A program made the position numbers and the translations under genes. The notes beneath the pieces were generated by a model, which ran no database searches, had not been told where the DNA came from, and worked only from the letters and a program-made list of their open reading frames with translations. 64,000 nt of DNA. It comes from an uncultured Fidelibacterota bacterium (GTDB lineage Bacteria > Fidelibacterota > Marinisomatia > Marinisomatales > UBA8229). Shown here one piece after another: positions 42,699 to 52,958 of this stretch. The stretch is from assembly GCA_913041945.1 (NCBI GenBank), contig CAJWIT010000001.1:1-64000 (forward strand). The letters run 5' to 3'. How positions within the stretch are numbered: position 1 is the first letter of the stretch; the number at the start of each line of letters is the position of its first letter.

Positions 42699-44780
42699 CT
42701 AGCTAATATTTACAAAATCGAGCATATGCTGGTATTTTTTCAGGAAATGACGTCGCAATTCAATAAAAGACCGATTCCGCAGATGTGGATCTTTTGCAAC
42801 CAGATCAAAAGCTGCTTTTCGTGCCGATTTAATGATAGGTCCATCCATAACCAAATCAGCGATTTTATATTTAAAGAATCCGCTTTGCTTTATTCCAAAA
42901 AATACGCCTGGACCACGCAATTTTAAATCTTCATCCGAAATAACAAATCCATCATTTGTTCTTTCCATAATATCCAACCGCTTCCTGCTATTTTCTGTAA
43001 TATCCCTCTGAACAAAAATACAGTAGCTTTTTTCACTTCCACGCCCAACTCGCCCACGGAGCTGATGAAGCTGGATTAGCCCAAAACGATCTGCATGTTC
43101 CACTAACATAACTGTAGCATTAGGGACATCGATTCCTACCTCTATAACAGTAGTTGAAACCAGTATCTGGATTCTATTATCTGAAAACTCGTTCATTATA
43201 TTGTCTTTTTCTTCTTTTTTCATTCTGCCATGGATCAATCCAATGTTCACATCTGAAAAAGCGGTGCGAGATAGCGTTTCATATGCTTCCACAGCTGCTG
43301 CTAAATCTGATTTTTCTGTTTCTTCTACCAAAGGATATACAATCATACACTGTCTCCCTTTGGATACTTCATTTTTCATAAAATTATATACATTTTTCAA
43401 CCGCTCAGGACCAATCTTTTTTGTAATGACCAGTTTGCGGTGTTTGGGTAATTCATCAATAATAGACAAGTCCATGTCACCGTGATAGGTGATTGCAAGT
43501 GTACGTGGAATTGGTGTCGCTGTCATGGCAAGAAAATGGGGATTCAATCCTTTTTCAACCAAATCACCCCGCTGGACAACACCAAAACGGTGCTGTTCAT
43601 CAACAATGACAAGCCCCAGGTTTTTAAATTTTATATCTTTCTGAATGAGAGCATGGGTTCCTACAATTAAATCAATTCGACCTGTTTTTAAAGCATCTAT
43701 TACTTTTTTTCGTTCACTCTCTTTTGTGTTTCCTACAAGAATGGCACAAGTGATTTTCCCTATTTCAGAAAATGTTTTGAAGGATTCATAATGCTGGTGA
43801 ACCAAAATTTCCGTTGGAGCCATTACCGCAACCTGAACATTATTCCCTATCGCAATCGCCGCTGCCAACACAGCAACAATAGTTTTCCCCGACCCTACAT
43901 CACCCTGAAGCAGTCGATTCATTGTAATGGGTTTCCCTAAATCCGTTCTTATTTCTTTTAATACCCGGTTCTGGGCATCTGTCAGCTCAAAATTCAATTG
44001 ATCGTAAATCAGTTTTACATGCGGTCCCGTTTTATCCAATGGTTTTGTTCCAACACGACAATTGGATTCTTTCTTTAGTGCCATGAGCAACTGGAGAAAA
44101 AAGTGCTCATCAAATTTCAAGCGGTAAATAGCTCTCTTCACATCTTTTTCTTTTTCAGCAAAGTGGATCCAATGAAGTGCTTCATATCTACTAACTAATT
44201 TGTGCTTCTGTAAAAATTCAGGGGGAAAGAAATCCGGGATATTATTGATTCCCTTTAACATTCTCCGGATTATCTTTCTAAAAAAACGATTTTCAATTCC
44301 AGCCTTTTGCAATTCTTGCGTAAGCGGGTACAGAGGAATGACAGAACCGGTGCTCAGAGGATCATCGTCTATATTTAATTTATCATATTCTGGATGCACA
44401 ATCTGCAATCCGTTATAAAATTCAATTTTTCCATGAACAGCAAACTGATCTCCAATTTCAATTGACTTTTTTATATATGGAATACCATTAAACCAGAGGA
44501 GGGTCAAAAAACCTGTCCCGTCGGATAAGACAGCTTGAAATAATTTTCCTTTCCTTGTTTTTCTTTCTCCACAGGCCTCCACTTTCCCTACAATTGTAGT
44601 AATCATATCCTTTTTAAGTAAACTGATAGCTGTGACTGTGGTCCTATCTAGGTGACGACGGGGAAAATAATACAGTAAGTCTTCCGAGTCCTCCAGGCCC
44701 ATTTCAGATAAAACCTTTGCTCTCTCGGGTCCAACATTTTTTATATATTGCAGGGATGTAGAGAGATTGATTTCAGTCAT
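42699..44780 (-). CDS. recG: ATP-dependent DNA helicase RecG
   Basis: MNRLLQGDVGSGKTIVA, VDEQHRFGVVQR, FLAMTATPIPRTLA, LHQLRGRVGRG. Confidence 0.97.
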   Translation of the reverse strand: MTEINLSTSLQYIKNVGPERAKVLSEMGLEDSEDLLYYFPRRHLDRTTVTAISLLKKDMITTIVGKVEACGERKTRKGKLFQAVLSDGTGFLTLLWFNGIPYIKKSIEIGDQFAVHGKIEFYNGLQIVHPEYDKLNIDDDPLSTGSVIPLYPLTQELQKAGIENRFFRKIIRRMLKGINNIPDFFPPEFLQKHKLVSRYEALHWIHFAEKEKDVKRAIYRLKFDEHFFLQLLMALKKESNCRVGTKPLDKTGPHVKLIYDQLNFELTDAQNRVLKEIRTDLGKPITMNRLLQGDVGSGKTIVAVLAAAIAIGNNVQVAVMAPTEILVHQHYESFKTFSEIGKITCAILVGNTKESERKKVIDALKTGRIDLIVGTHALIQKDIKFKNLGLVIVDEQHRFGVVQRGDLVEKGLNPHFLAMTATPIPRTLAITYHGDMDLSIIDELPKHRKLVITKKIGPERLKNVYNFMKNEVSKGRQCMIVYPLVEETEKSDLAAAVEAYETLSRTAFSDVNIGLIHGRMKKEEKDNIMNEFSDNRIQILVSTTVIEVGIDVPNATVMLVEHADRFGLIQLHQLRGRVGRGSEKSYCIFVQRDITENSRKRLDIMERTNDGFVISDEDLKLRGPGVFFGIKQSGFFKYKIADLVMDGPIIKSARKAAFDLVAKDPHLRNRSFIELRRHFLKKYQHMLDFVNIS

Positions 44781-44898
44781 TTAGATAGAAAGAGTACAAA
44801 AAAATAAAAATTTTACAGATCCGTTGGATATGAATTGTACTGACTACAAGCACATTATCCAGATAACAACTAAAAAACAAACTAGTCAATTATAGGTA

Positions 44899-46251
44899 TT
44901 ATTTCCATTCTTTACGGTAGGTATAGGTTATAATTTTATTGTCTTCGGCATCGATGTTCAAAGGAAAATAAATCGTTGTAGCATCTTCTTTGGTATACAT
45001 ACTTGAGGCATCTCGTATTACCCAATCACCAGAGATATGTTCGACAACCCGCACTTGGATATCTTCATCATCAATATTTTTTATCTGGATTTGAATGGAA
45101 GCTTCTTCGCTGTTTCTCTGGCGGTCATAATTCAGAATTGTTCGTTTTCCAGTTATATCAAAAGCCCGACCTGCAGTGAGCAAAACTGTACCCTCCTTTG
45201 GGGTTTGCACCAAATAATCTTCACCTGAAAATTCTAGCGATCCTTCCTTTGATGCCAAATACATTTCTACCTTTCCAGCTGGCAAAGGAATGCCAAGACC
45301 GTTTTCTTCAGAATTAATGATTTTTAGTTCAACAACCAAAGGTTCTTCCCGCTGGCTTCGTTCCTTGTTTTCAAAAATATATGTTTTTTCGTAATTTATC
45401 ACTCGCGGATTGTAGAGTTGAACTGTAATATTATCGTCTCCCATAAAATCTAAAACTTCCGATAAGGTATAGATATGATAGTCCCCAAGAGATTTTTGAT
45501 CTGCAGAGACTGGACTACTTGCTACTCTACTGGATTGGGCTCGAAGATACTGCTGACTTCCAGAGCTAATCTTCTTTTGGCCGGCGCGATGAAGTTCTCC
45601 TTCAACAAGTTGTAGCGTTAAATCGCTAAAATCTACATCGCTTCGATTTGATATTATTGCTTCCGGAATTAAATTTGCCTGGTTATCCTTACCATTCATA
45701 ACCAAACGATAGACTGCATTCCAATCAAATCCAGTGCTTAAATAAATTAATTCGCCTTGAACCTGCATTGATTTTTCCAGATTAATTTCCCAAATCAGGG
45801 TAGGTTTAAACTGGGGATTTTCTATCTTATCTTCAGTTGAAATTAACTCGATCTTATCTCGGGGGATAGACAAAACCTCTGATTTTTTCTGAAGTGTTAC
45901 CTTGGCATTATTGTATTCCAAAAGGATTCCTTCATGGGTTTTGCCTCCTAAAATCTTTATTTCAACATATTCACCAAGTTTCCTAGAAAAAAACTCTTCT
46001 CCAGAAAAGATATTTGAATTAATTCTCTGCCATCGGACAACAATCTCATCCTGTAATGTAAGGAATGGGGAATCAGTAAATAATCCATAGGGAAGCTGGT
46101 CATACTCTATAGTGCTGACGCCAGAGGGGACATTGGACCAGTTTACCGGTTGTTTCACAAGAACAAATCCGTCTTTGTATAGAGTCATGATTGCTTGGTC
46201 AGCTTGTCCAAGCAAAAGAGAAAACATTAATAGACACATACTCTTTATCAT
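44899..46251 (-). CDS. DUF4139 domain-containing protein
   Basis: VTLYKDG-type start, FDWNAVYRLVMN, LPAGKVEMYL and C-terminal beta-rich layout typical of DUF4139. Confidence 0.75.
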   Translation of the reverse strand: MIKSMCLLMFSLLLGQADQAIMTLYKDGFVLVKQPVNWSNVPSGVSTIEYDQLPYGLFTDSPFLTLQDEIVVRWQRINSNIFSGEEFFSRKLGEYVEIKILGGKTHEGILLEYNNAKVTLQKKSEVLSIPRDKIELISTEDKIENPQFKPTLIWEINLEKSMQVQGELIYLSTGFDWNAVYRLVMNGKDNQANLIPEAIISNRSDVDFSDLTLQLVEGELHRAGQKKISSGSQQYLRAQSSRVASSPVSADQKSLGDYHIYTLSEVLDFMGDDNITVQLYNPRVINYEKTYIFENKERSQREEPLVVELKIINSEENGLGIPLPAGKVEMYLASKEGSLEFSGEDYLVQTPKEGTVLLTAGRAFDITGKRTILNYDRQRNSEEASIQIQIKNIDDEDIQVRVVEHISGDWVIRDASSMYTKEDATTIYFPLNIDAEDNKIITYTYRKEWK

Positions 46252-48869
46252 TGCAACATCTCCAAATTTATGGTCAACATTTTAAGCTCGTTATTCATTT
46301 CTATCAATTTTTTTTCCTCTCTTTCTACTACTTCTTTAGGTGCACGACTTAAAAAATCTCTTTTTGATAACTTTTTCTGTATATTAGATATATAGACCTT
46401 AAGATCTGTTTTCCTTTTCTCCAATCTTTCCTGCTCTAAAACAACATCTATTAGTCCTTCAAGGGGGATAAAAATTTCCATATCCCGTATAACTGCCACA
46501 GCAGAATGCGGGGGTTTATCTAAAGACTCTCCAATTGAAATTTCTCTGATCCCACATAAATTTTTTATTACACCATCATATTTTTCAAGAACAAATTTTG
46601 AGGCCCCATGCATCCGAACCACCATATCAGCTTTTTTGCCTGGAGGAACATTCATTTGACCTCGGATAGTTCGTACAGCAATAATAATATCCTGAAGAAA
46701 CCCCATTGTCTTTTCAGTTTTACTGTCTACCAGTCCCGGATGATAGTCTGGCCAAGGTGAAACAATGAGCTCTAAATCTTTTTCGGCTTTAAATTGGCTC
46801 CAAAGTTCTTCCGTAATAAATGGAGCATAAGGATGTAAAAGTGCCAAAATTGTTTTTAAAACATGAACGATAACTCCCCGGACAACATCTCCTTCTCGAG
46901 AATCCTTCTCACGAAAGTGTATTTTAGTAATTTCAATGTACCAGTCACAAAAATCATTCCATGTAAAATCATAAAGCACTTTTGCCGCTTCATTAAAATG
47001 GAATCTTTCCAATTGGCGGTTATAGGCTTGAATGGACTTCTGCATTTTGCTCAATATCCATTGTTCTGGCAGACCTAATTTTTCTTTTGCAAAATCAATG
47101 TCCAGGGCCTGGCCATCTTTCAGATTCATGAGCACAAAACGGGAGGCATTCCACAATTTGTTCATAAAATTACGTCCCACTTCAAGTCTGTTCGATGAAA
47201 ACAAAACATCCAAACCTTGGGGCGCCATGAGCATGGTTCCAAAACGAACGGCATCAGTACCATATTCATCAAAAAGTTCAAATGGGTCTGGTGAGTTACC
47301 CAATGATTTGCTGAATTTTCGTCCGGTTTTATCTCTAAGGATCGATGTGAAGTACACATCTTTAAATGGCAGATCGCTTTTGAATTCATAACCTGCCATG
47401 ATCATTCGTGCTACCCAAAAGAAAATAATATCCGGCCCCGTCACCAGAACATCTGTGGGATAAAAATAATCCAGATCGGCACTTTCTTCTGGCCAATCGT
47501 GAACCGCCAAAGGCCACAACCACGAGCTGGCCCATGTATCCAATACATCTGGATCTCTATACCAATTTTCAGGGTCTTCTGGTGATTCAATGGACACATG
47601 CATTTTTTGTGGGTCTTCCTTATGATACCAAACCGGTATCTGGTGTCCCCACCATAATTGACGGCTGATGCACCAGTCTTTGATATTTTCCATCCAATGC
47701 TTATAGGTCTTAACCCAATATTCTGGGTGAAATTTGATTTTTCCATCAGCCACTGCATGCAGTGCCGGTTTGGCCAGTTCGCCCATTTTCATGAACCACT
47801 GTTCAGACATGTAAAATTCAATAGGCACTTGCCCGCGTTCTGAATAACCTACTTTATGAACATAATCTTCGGTCTTGACTAGAAAATCCTGTTCTTCAAG
47901 ATCTTTAACAACCGTTTTCCTGGCATCATCACGAGATAAGTTCTGGTATGCATCAGGGGCATTGTCATTGATAGATGCATCTTCATTCATGATACTCACC
48001 AATTCAAGACCATGGCGTTCACCCATAGAAAAATCATTGGGATCGTGAGCTGGAGTAACTTTAACACAGCCTGTTCCAAATTCTGGATCTACATGGTTAT
48101 CAGCTATTACAGGTAACTCCCTTCCCACCAATGGTAAAATCACCGTTTTACCTACTAAATGTGAATAGCGCTTATCTTTTGGATGAACTGCTACCGCAGT
48201 ATCACCAAGCATTGTTTCCGGTCTTGTTGTAGCCACAACCACAAATTCGTCACTGTCCTTAAGCGGATATTTAAAGTGCCAGAGATGTCCGTTGACCTCC
48301 TGGTGATTTACCTCTTCATCGCTGATCGCTGATCTGGAAACAGGACACCAGTTCACAAGCCGGTGACCTTTATAAATAAATCCTTTTTCATATAATTTTA
48401 CAAAAGCTGACAACACAGCTTTCGTATAGCCCTTATCCATGGTAAACCGTTCCCGCTCCCAGTCACAGGAACAACCCAGTTTTTTCAACTGTTGGATAAT
48501 AATACCACCATATTTCTCCTTCCATTCCCAGGCGTGGTTTAAAAACTCATCTCTGGAAAGACTTTGCTTTTCGACACCTTGCTCTTTAAGCATCTCAACC
48601 ACTTTTCTCTCAGTGGCGATAGAGGCATGATCTGTGCCGGGAATCCAGCAGACTTCTTTCCCTTCCATCCGGGCTTTACGAATAAGGATATCCTGAATCG
48701 TGTTATTCAAAACATGCCCCATAGTAAGTATGCCAGTTATATTGGGTGGGGGAATTACTATAGCGAAAGGTGTTTTTTTGGGGTTAGGTTCCCCGTGGAA
48801 ATAATTTTTTTCCCCCCAAATCTTATACCAATAATCCTCAACCTCGGCAGGTTTAAACACTTTATCCAT
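46248..48869 (-). CDS. valS: Valyl-tRNA synthetase
   Basis: PPPNITGILTMGHVLN, PGTDHASIATE, GRKFSKSLGNSPDP. Confidence 0.98.
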   Translation of the reverse strand: MDKVFKPAEVEDYWYKIWGEKNYFHGEPNPKKTPFAIVIPPPNITGILTMGHVLNNTIQDILIRKARMEGKEVCWIPGTDHASIATERKVVEMLKEQGVEKQSLSRDEFLNHAWEWKEKYGGIIIQQLKKLGCSCDWERERFTMDKGYTKAVLSAFVKLYEKGFIYKGHRLVNWCPVSRSAISDEEVNHQEVNGHLWHFKYPLKDSDEFVVVATTRPETMLGDTAVAVHPKDKRYSHLVGKTVILPLVGRELPVIADNHVDPEFGTGCVKVTPAHDPNDFSMGERHGLELVSIMNEDASINDNAPDAYQNLSRDDARKTVVKDLEEQDFLVKTEDYVHKVGYSERGQVPIEFYMSEQWFMKMGELAKPALHAVADGKIKFHPEYWVKTYKHWMENIKDWCISRQLWWGHQIPVWYHKEDPQKMHVSIESPEDPENWYRDPDVLDTWASSWLWPLAVHDWPEESADLDYFYPTDVLVTGPDIIFFWVARMIMAGYEFKSDLPFKDVYFTSILRDKTGRKFSKSLGNSPDPFELFDEYGTDAVRFGTMLMAPQGLDVLFSSNRLEVGRNFMNKLWNASRFVLMNLKDGQALDIDFAKEKLGLPEQWILSKMQKSIQAYNRQLERFHFNEAAKVLYDFTWNDFCDWYIEITKIHFREKDSREGDVVRGVIVHVLKTILALLHPYAPFITEELWSQFKAEKDLELIVSPWPDYHPGLVDSKTEKTMGFLQDIIIAVRTIRGQMNVPPGKKADMVVRMHGASKFVLEKYDGVIKNLCGIREISIGESLDKPPHSAVAVIRDMEIFIPLEGLIDVVLEQERLEKRKTDLKVYISNIQKKLSKRDFLSRAPKEVVEREEKKLIEMNNELKMLTINLEMLQ

Positions 48870-48916
48870 CTAGAATCTTCACCACTGCCAATTCTGGAAT
48901 AAATATTGCTTTCTTT

Positions 48917-49426
48917 TTATCGTTCCAATACCAATGAGAAAGCAGTGGTTAACTTTAGGACATTGTCATTGGCATTTACAAGGCGTATACACAAGACCCT
49001 ACAGAGGGCTAACATAATTTTATATCCAGTATCGGGGTAGGTATCACAAACCTGAAGAAAATCGTCCTTCATAATTTTGAGCAAATGACAATCTGTCAGT
49101 GCTTTTACATTTGCAGTTCGTAGGTCATTTTCATTGAACAGAGACATCTCGCCAAAAAGAGGCGGTGGCAATTGGTCACTGCTGAATTTTGTGAGTGCCT
49201 TTTCGCGATGATCTTTCCCCTGTCGGTCCAAATTCAATGTTAATGCTTGGCTAACTTCAACTTTTCCATCCACTAACATATACATTGAATCTCCAACTTC
49301 ACCTTCCTTAATAAATATGTTCCCTTCTGATATTTGTACTTCCTCTGTTATGTCAAAGAAATATTTTGCTTCCTCATCAACAATATTCTGAAAAACTGAA
49401 AAACTTTTCAACTGTTTAATATCCAT
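48917..49426 (-). CDS. Cyclic nucleotide-binding domain protein
   Basis: CNB/CRP-like beta-roll: IFIKEGEVGDSMYMLVDGKVEV, LFGEMSLFNENDLRTANVKAL. Confidence 0.85.
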   Translation of the reverse strand: MDIKQLKSFSVFQNIVDEEAKYFFDITEEVQISEGNIFIKEGEVGDSMYMLVDGKVEVSQALTLNLDRQGKDHREKALTKFSSDQLPPPLFGEMSLFNENDLRTANVKALTDCHLLKIMKDDFLQVCDTYPDTGYKIMLALCRVLCIRLVNANDNVLKLTTAFSLVLER

Positions 49427-49433
49427 ATTATCC

Positions 49434-50555
49434 TCAAGAAATCACGACGGCTTGTTCACCGTCACTAATTAAATATTCTTCATGCGGATTTATTACCGTG
49501 CTAACCTTTTCCGCCTCTTGGAGAGATATTCCTCCCTCTTTTAATTTGTGTTCAATAAATGCATCTAGAGATGAGGAATCCGCTGATAAAATTGAATTAA
49601 TTCCAAGGTTTTCCTCTATGGAGAATACACCCACTAGTATCAAACCATGCTCATTACGAAAATGGTCGGATAAAGCTGAAAAAGGTCTCCCTATGAAATC
49701 TTCAGGAATTTTCTGACATACAAACCTTGATGAAGCTGTTTCATCCAATAAGTGTGATACAGTCTGGGGCACCCCTGTTTCAATTACATGTGAAGCAACC
49801 ATATATGCCCCAAAGTCATCGCTCACTACAACCTCATCAACATTTGTCCGTTTCATATGAGTAAGGTTCTCCTTATCCATTAGATAAGCCACAACGCGAA
49901 TATTCGGGTCTATGCTTTTAATAGTCATCGTAGCAAAAATGGTTTTTTCATCGGGACTGCTCAACGCTGTATCAGTCTCATTTGGAATAACGACCACCGT
50001 TTGTGAATCCCTGATACTGGCTTTTTCAAGAATATTTTCTCTTGTAAAATCACCCGACACAAAATGGAGCTTGATCTGTCGGAACCGGGACCTTAACGCA
50101 GTGACTTTTTCTTCGCTCAAATCATTTATCAACACAATCTCTTTCTCTCCATGAGCTAAATTATCAATGGTTCGTATAATTCTTCTCCCGTGTTTATTCC
50201 AACCACATAAAACCACATGATTTGTTATATTGATTTTTTCCAAACCTTTACCCTCCCGGATTTTCTTTGCTACAAATATAGACGAAATCGTTGCTGTCAA
50301 CAGTGAAATCAGAGATATCCCGCCAAACATTACAACTATAGAAAATACCCTCCCAGCAGTTGTTACAGGTGCAAAATCACCATATCCTACTGTAGTCATG
50401 GTGACGATTGCCCACCAAAAAGGATTCTCTCCTTTAGTAATATCTCCAGTTTCCAACAGTTTTAATACTATTCCACCAAAAACCATAATAATAAGAATAC
50501 CAATACCAACTTGAAAAAAACTGTTGCGAAGTAATGTTCTAAACCACAGCTGCAT
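49434..50555 (-). CDS. 2-TM potassium channel with TrkA-N/RCK domains
   Basis: Selectivity filter TTVGYGDFAP; GWNKHGRRIIRTI Rossmann NAD-binding region. Confidence 0.9.
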   Translation of the reverse strand: MQLWFRTLLRNSFFQVGIGILIIMVFGGIVLKLLETGDITKGENPFWWAIVTMTTVGYGDFAPVTTAGRVFSIVVMFGGISLISLLTATISSIFVAKKIREGKGLEKINITNHVVLCGWNKHGRRIIRTIDNLAHGEKEIVLINDLSEEKVTALRSRFRQIKLHFVSGDFTRENILEKASIRDSQTVVVIPNETDTALSSPDEKTIFATMTIKSIDPNIRVVAYLMDKENLTHMKRTNVDEVVVSDDFGAYMVASHVIETGVPQTVSHLLDETASSRFVCQKIPEDFIGRPFSALSDHFRNEHGLILVGVFSIEENLGINSILSADSSSLDAFIEHKLKEGGISLQEAEKVSTVINPHEEYLISDGEQAVVIS

Positions 50556-50637
50556 AAACTGAAGTTAAGGTTTTCATATGAAAAATTAAATGAGAGAAAT
50601 TGGAAAGATAAAAAAATATTAATTCGGGACAAAAATA

Positions 50638-52050
50638 CTATTTTTCAAACAATGTCACCACTTCAATATGAGGCGTGTGGGGAAACATATCCACCAGAAT
50701 AGAGCGACGAATTGTGTATCCGTTTTCCGTTAATATCCTTGAATCGCGTGCCTGTGTCGTTGGGTTACAAGAGACATAAACAATCTTATCAGCTTTAAGC
50801 TTTGGTAAGTAATGAGTCAAATGAGGATGCATACCTGCTCTCGGAGGATCTACGATTACTACGTTCGGTTTTGGTACTCTTTTTGGTAGTTGGCCTTTTT
50901 TAAAGTATGTATCCAGATTGGCCTTGAAAAACCAAACATTAGAAACGCCATTTTTTTCTGCATTTTTTTCTGCATTCTCCAAAGCAGATCGGATTATTTC
51001 AAATCCATAAACCTTTTTCGCATGGGGAGCCAAATACAAAGAAATAGAACCAATACCACAATATAAATCATAGACAATTTCTTCGCCGAAAAGTCGGGCA
51101 GCTTCAACAATTTGTTCATAGAGATTTTCTCCCTGAATGGTATTGGTTTGAAAAAATGAATTAGCAGAAATATCAATAGTAAAATTACCTATGTTCTCTT
51201 TAATAGTTGGCTGACCATAGAGTAAAATTTCATATTCACCAAAAGCAGAATCAGCTTTTCGTGTATTCACATTGTTTACCATGGATGTGATTTCAGAAAT
51301 ATCATTCAGGAGTCCATCTACCAAAGGGGAAAGTTTATCCATATCCTCATAGGCAGTTACAATATTCACCATCACCTGATGAGTCCGCACACCAAAACGC
51401 AACATAAGATGACGTAAAAACCCGTTATGTGTTTTAGGATCAAAAGGGGCTAATTCCGGATGGGCGCGGCATATCTTCTGAGCCTTATTCAGAATACGGT
51501 TTCCAATTTCAGGTTGAATGTGGCATTCCTTAATGTCTAAAATTTTATCAAATCGACCAGGGATGTGAAGTCCCAAAGCAATAGATTTTGGCGTATCTTC
51601 AGGTTCATCAGACAACAACCAGCGATTGGGTGAAAAGGTAAATTCCATTTTATTCCTGTAATGATACACATTTTCTGCCGGAATTACTTCGTCAAGTTCA
51701 AATTTAGGATATCTTCCAAGTCGGCGAAAAATATCTTCAACCTGATGGACTTTTTGATTCAGTTGTTCTTTATACACTAAATTTTGAGTTTTGCATCCAC
51801 CACATACACCAAAATGCGTGCAAGGTGGTTGCACTGCATTAGGAGAATCTTCTAACACTTCAAGAACACGTGCTTCAGCATACCCTTGTTTTTTCCGATA
51901 GACTAATGTTTTTACTGTTTGTCCGGGAATTGCATCCTTTACAAAAACAACAAAATCGTTATACCGTGCAAGTCCCCGACCTCCAAAAGCCAGCGACTCA
52001 ATTTTGAGTGTAAGCTCTGCACCTTTTTTAACAAAGTTAGAATCTGGCAT
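50638..52050 (-). CDS. rlmD: 23S rRNA (uracil-5-)-methyltransferase RlmD/RumA family
   Basis: TRAM domain, CxxxxxCGGCKTQ cluster, YDLYCGIGSISLYLA, DPPRAGMHP, YVSCNPTTQARD. Confidence 0.9.
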   Translation of the reverse strand: MPDSNFVKKGAELTLKIESLAFGGRGLARYNDFVVFVKDAIPGQTVKTLVYRKKQGYAEARVLEVLEDSPNAVQPPCTHFGVCGGCKTQNLVYKEQLNQKVHQVEDIFRRLGRYPKFELDEVIPAENVYHYRNKMEFTFSPNRWLLSDEPEDTPKSIALGLHIPGRFDKILDIKECHIQPEIGNRILNKAQKICRAHPELAPFDPKTHNGFLRHLMLRFGVRTHQVMVNIVTAYEDMDKLSPLVDGLLNDISEITSMVNNVNTRKADSAFGEYEILLYGQPTIKENIGNFTIDISANSFFQTNTIQGENLYEQIVEAARLFGEEIVYDLYCGIGSISLYLAPHAKKVYGFEIIRSALENAEKNAEKNGVSNVWFFKANLDTYFKKGQLPKRVPKPNVVIVDPPRAGMHPHLTHYLPKLKADKIVYVSCNPTTQARDSRILTENGYTIRRSILVDMFPHTPHIEVVTLFEK

Positions 52051-52079
52051 TGAATAGTTTAGTAAATATCAGGAAAAGG

Positions 52080-52943
52080 TTACACCCCGACGGGATGCCA
52101 AGTTGTCTTCATTTCCTGGGTTTCTAATATATAATATGGTCCCTGAGATGTTTTTTTAGACCAACCCTCATTTTTGTAAATAACAGTACGTTTTACATTA
52201 AGGGCGGCATTTTCTTCCACCATTTTGATTTCCTGAAGATTCTCCCCACAATAAATCATGGAGTTTACATCCATATGCGATGAAAAATGTTCAAGCAATT
52301 CAGTCCGTAAACCTGTGAGAATATTCACCACACCTGCAGGAACATCGGAAGAATGCAAAATCTCCGCACACGAGATAGAACAAAGAGGCCGTGATTGAGA
52401 AGCTAAAATCACACAGGTATTACCACCTGCAATTACGGGCACAAGCACGGAGACAAACCCCAACAAAGAGGATTCTTCAGGTGCACAGACAGCCACAACA
52501 CCAGTGGCCTCCGGAACCGTAAAATTAAAATAGGGCATGGAGACTGGGTTTACCCGGCTAAATATCTGCTGATATTTATCCGCCCATCCAGCATAGTAAA
52601 TAAATCTGTCTATGGTTTGTGTAATTTCTTTCTCTGCAGCTCTCTTTGTTAAACCCTGAAGTATCAGTTCGCCAATGAATTGGTCACGATGCCCTTCAAG
52701 AATCTCGCCGATTCGATATAAAATCTGTCCCCGGTTATAAGCAGTTCGGCTGGACCAACCCTCAAAAGCCTTTCTAGCTGCCACAACTGCATTTCGGAAA
52801 TCCTTCCTGGATCCACGACACATGTTCATGATTGCAGTTTTTTTCTCATCAGTCCATTTATAGTATCTCCCTGATTCCGTTCTGGGAAATTTTCCATTTA
52901 TATACAGTTTATACGTTTTACGAATGCCTAATCGTTTGCTCAT
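52080..52943 (-). CDS. Truncated aldehyde dehydrogenase-like protein (no catalytic domain)
   Basis: N-terminal ALDH-like (YINGKFPRTESGRYYKW, YYAGWADKYQQIF, VPAGVVNILTG) but ends before the catalytic Cys region. Confidence 0.8.
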   Translation of the reverse strand: MSKRLGIRKTYKLYINGKFPRTESGRYYKWTDEKKTAIMNMCRGSRKDFRNAVVAARKAFEGWSSRTAYNRGQILYRIGEILEGHRDQFIGELILQGLTKRAAEKEITQTIDRFIYYAGWADKYQQIFSRVNPVSMPYFNFTVPEATGVVAVCAPEESSLLGFVSVLVPVIAGGNTCVILASQSRPLCSISCAEILHSSDVPAGVVNILTGLRTELLEHFSSHMDVNSMIYCGENLQEIKMVEENAALNVKRTVIYKNEGWSKKTSQGPYYILETQEMKTTWHPVGV

Positions 52944-52958
52944 TTTTCAACTCCCCCG

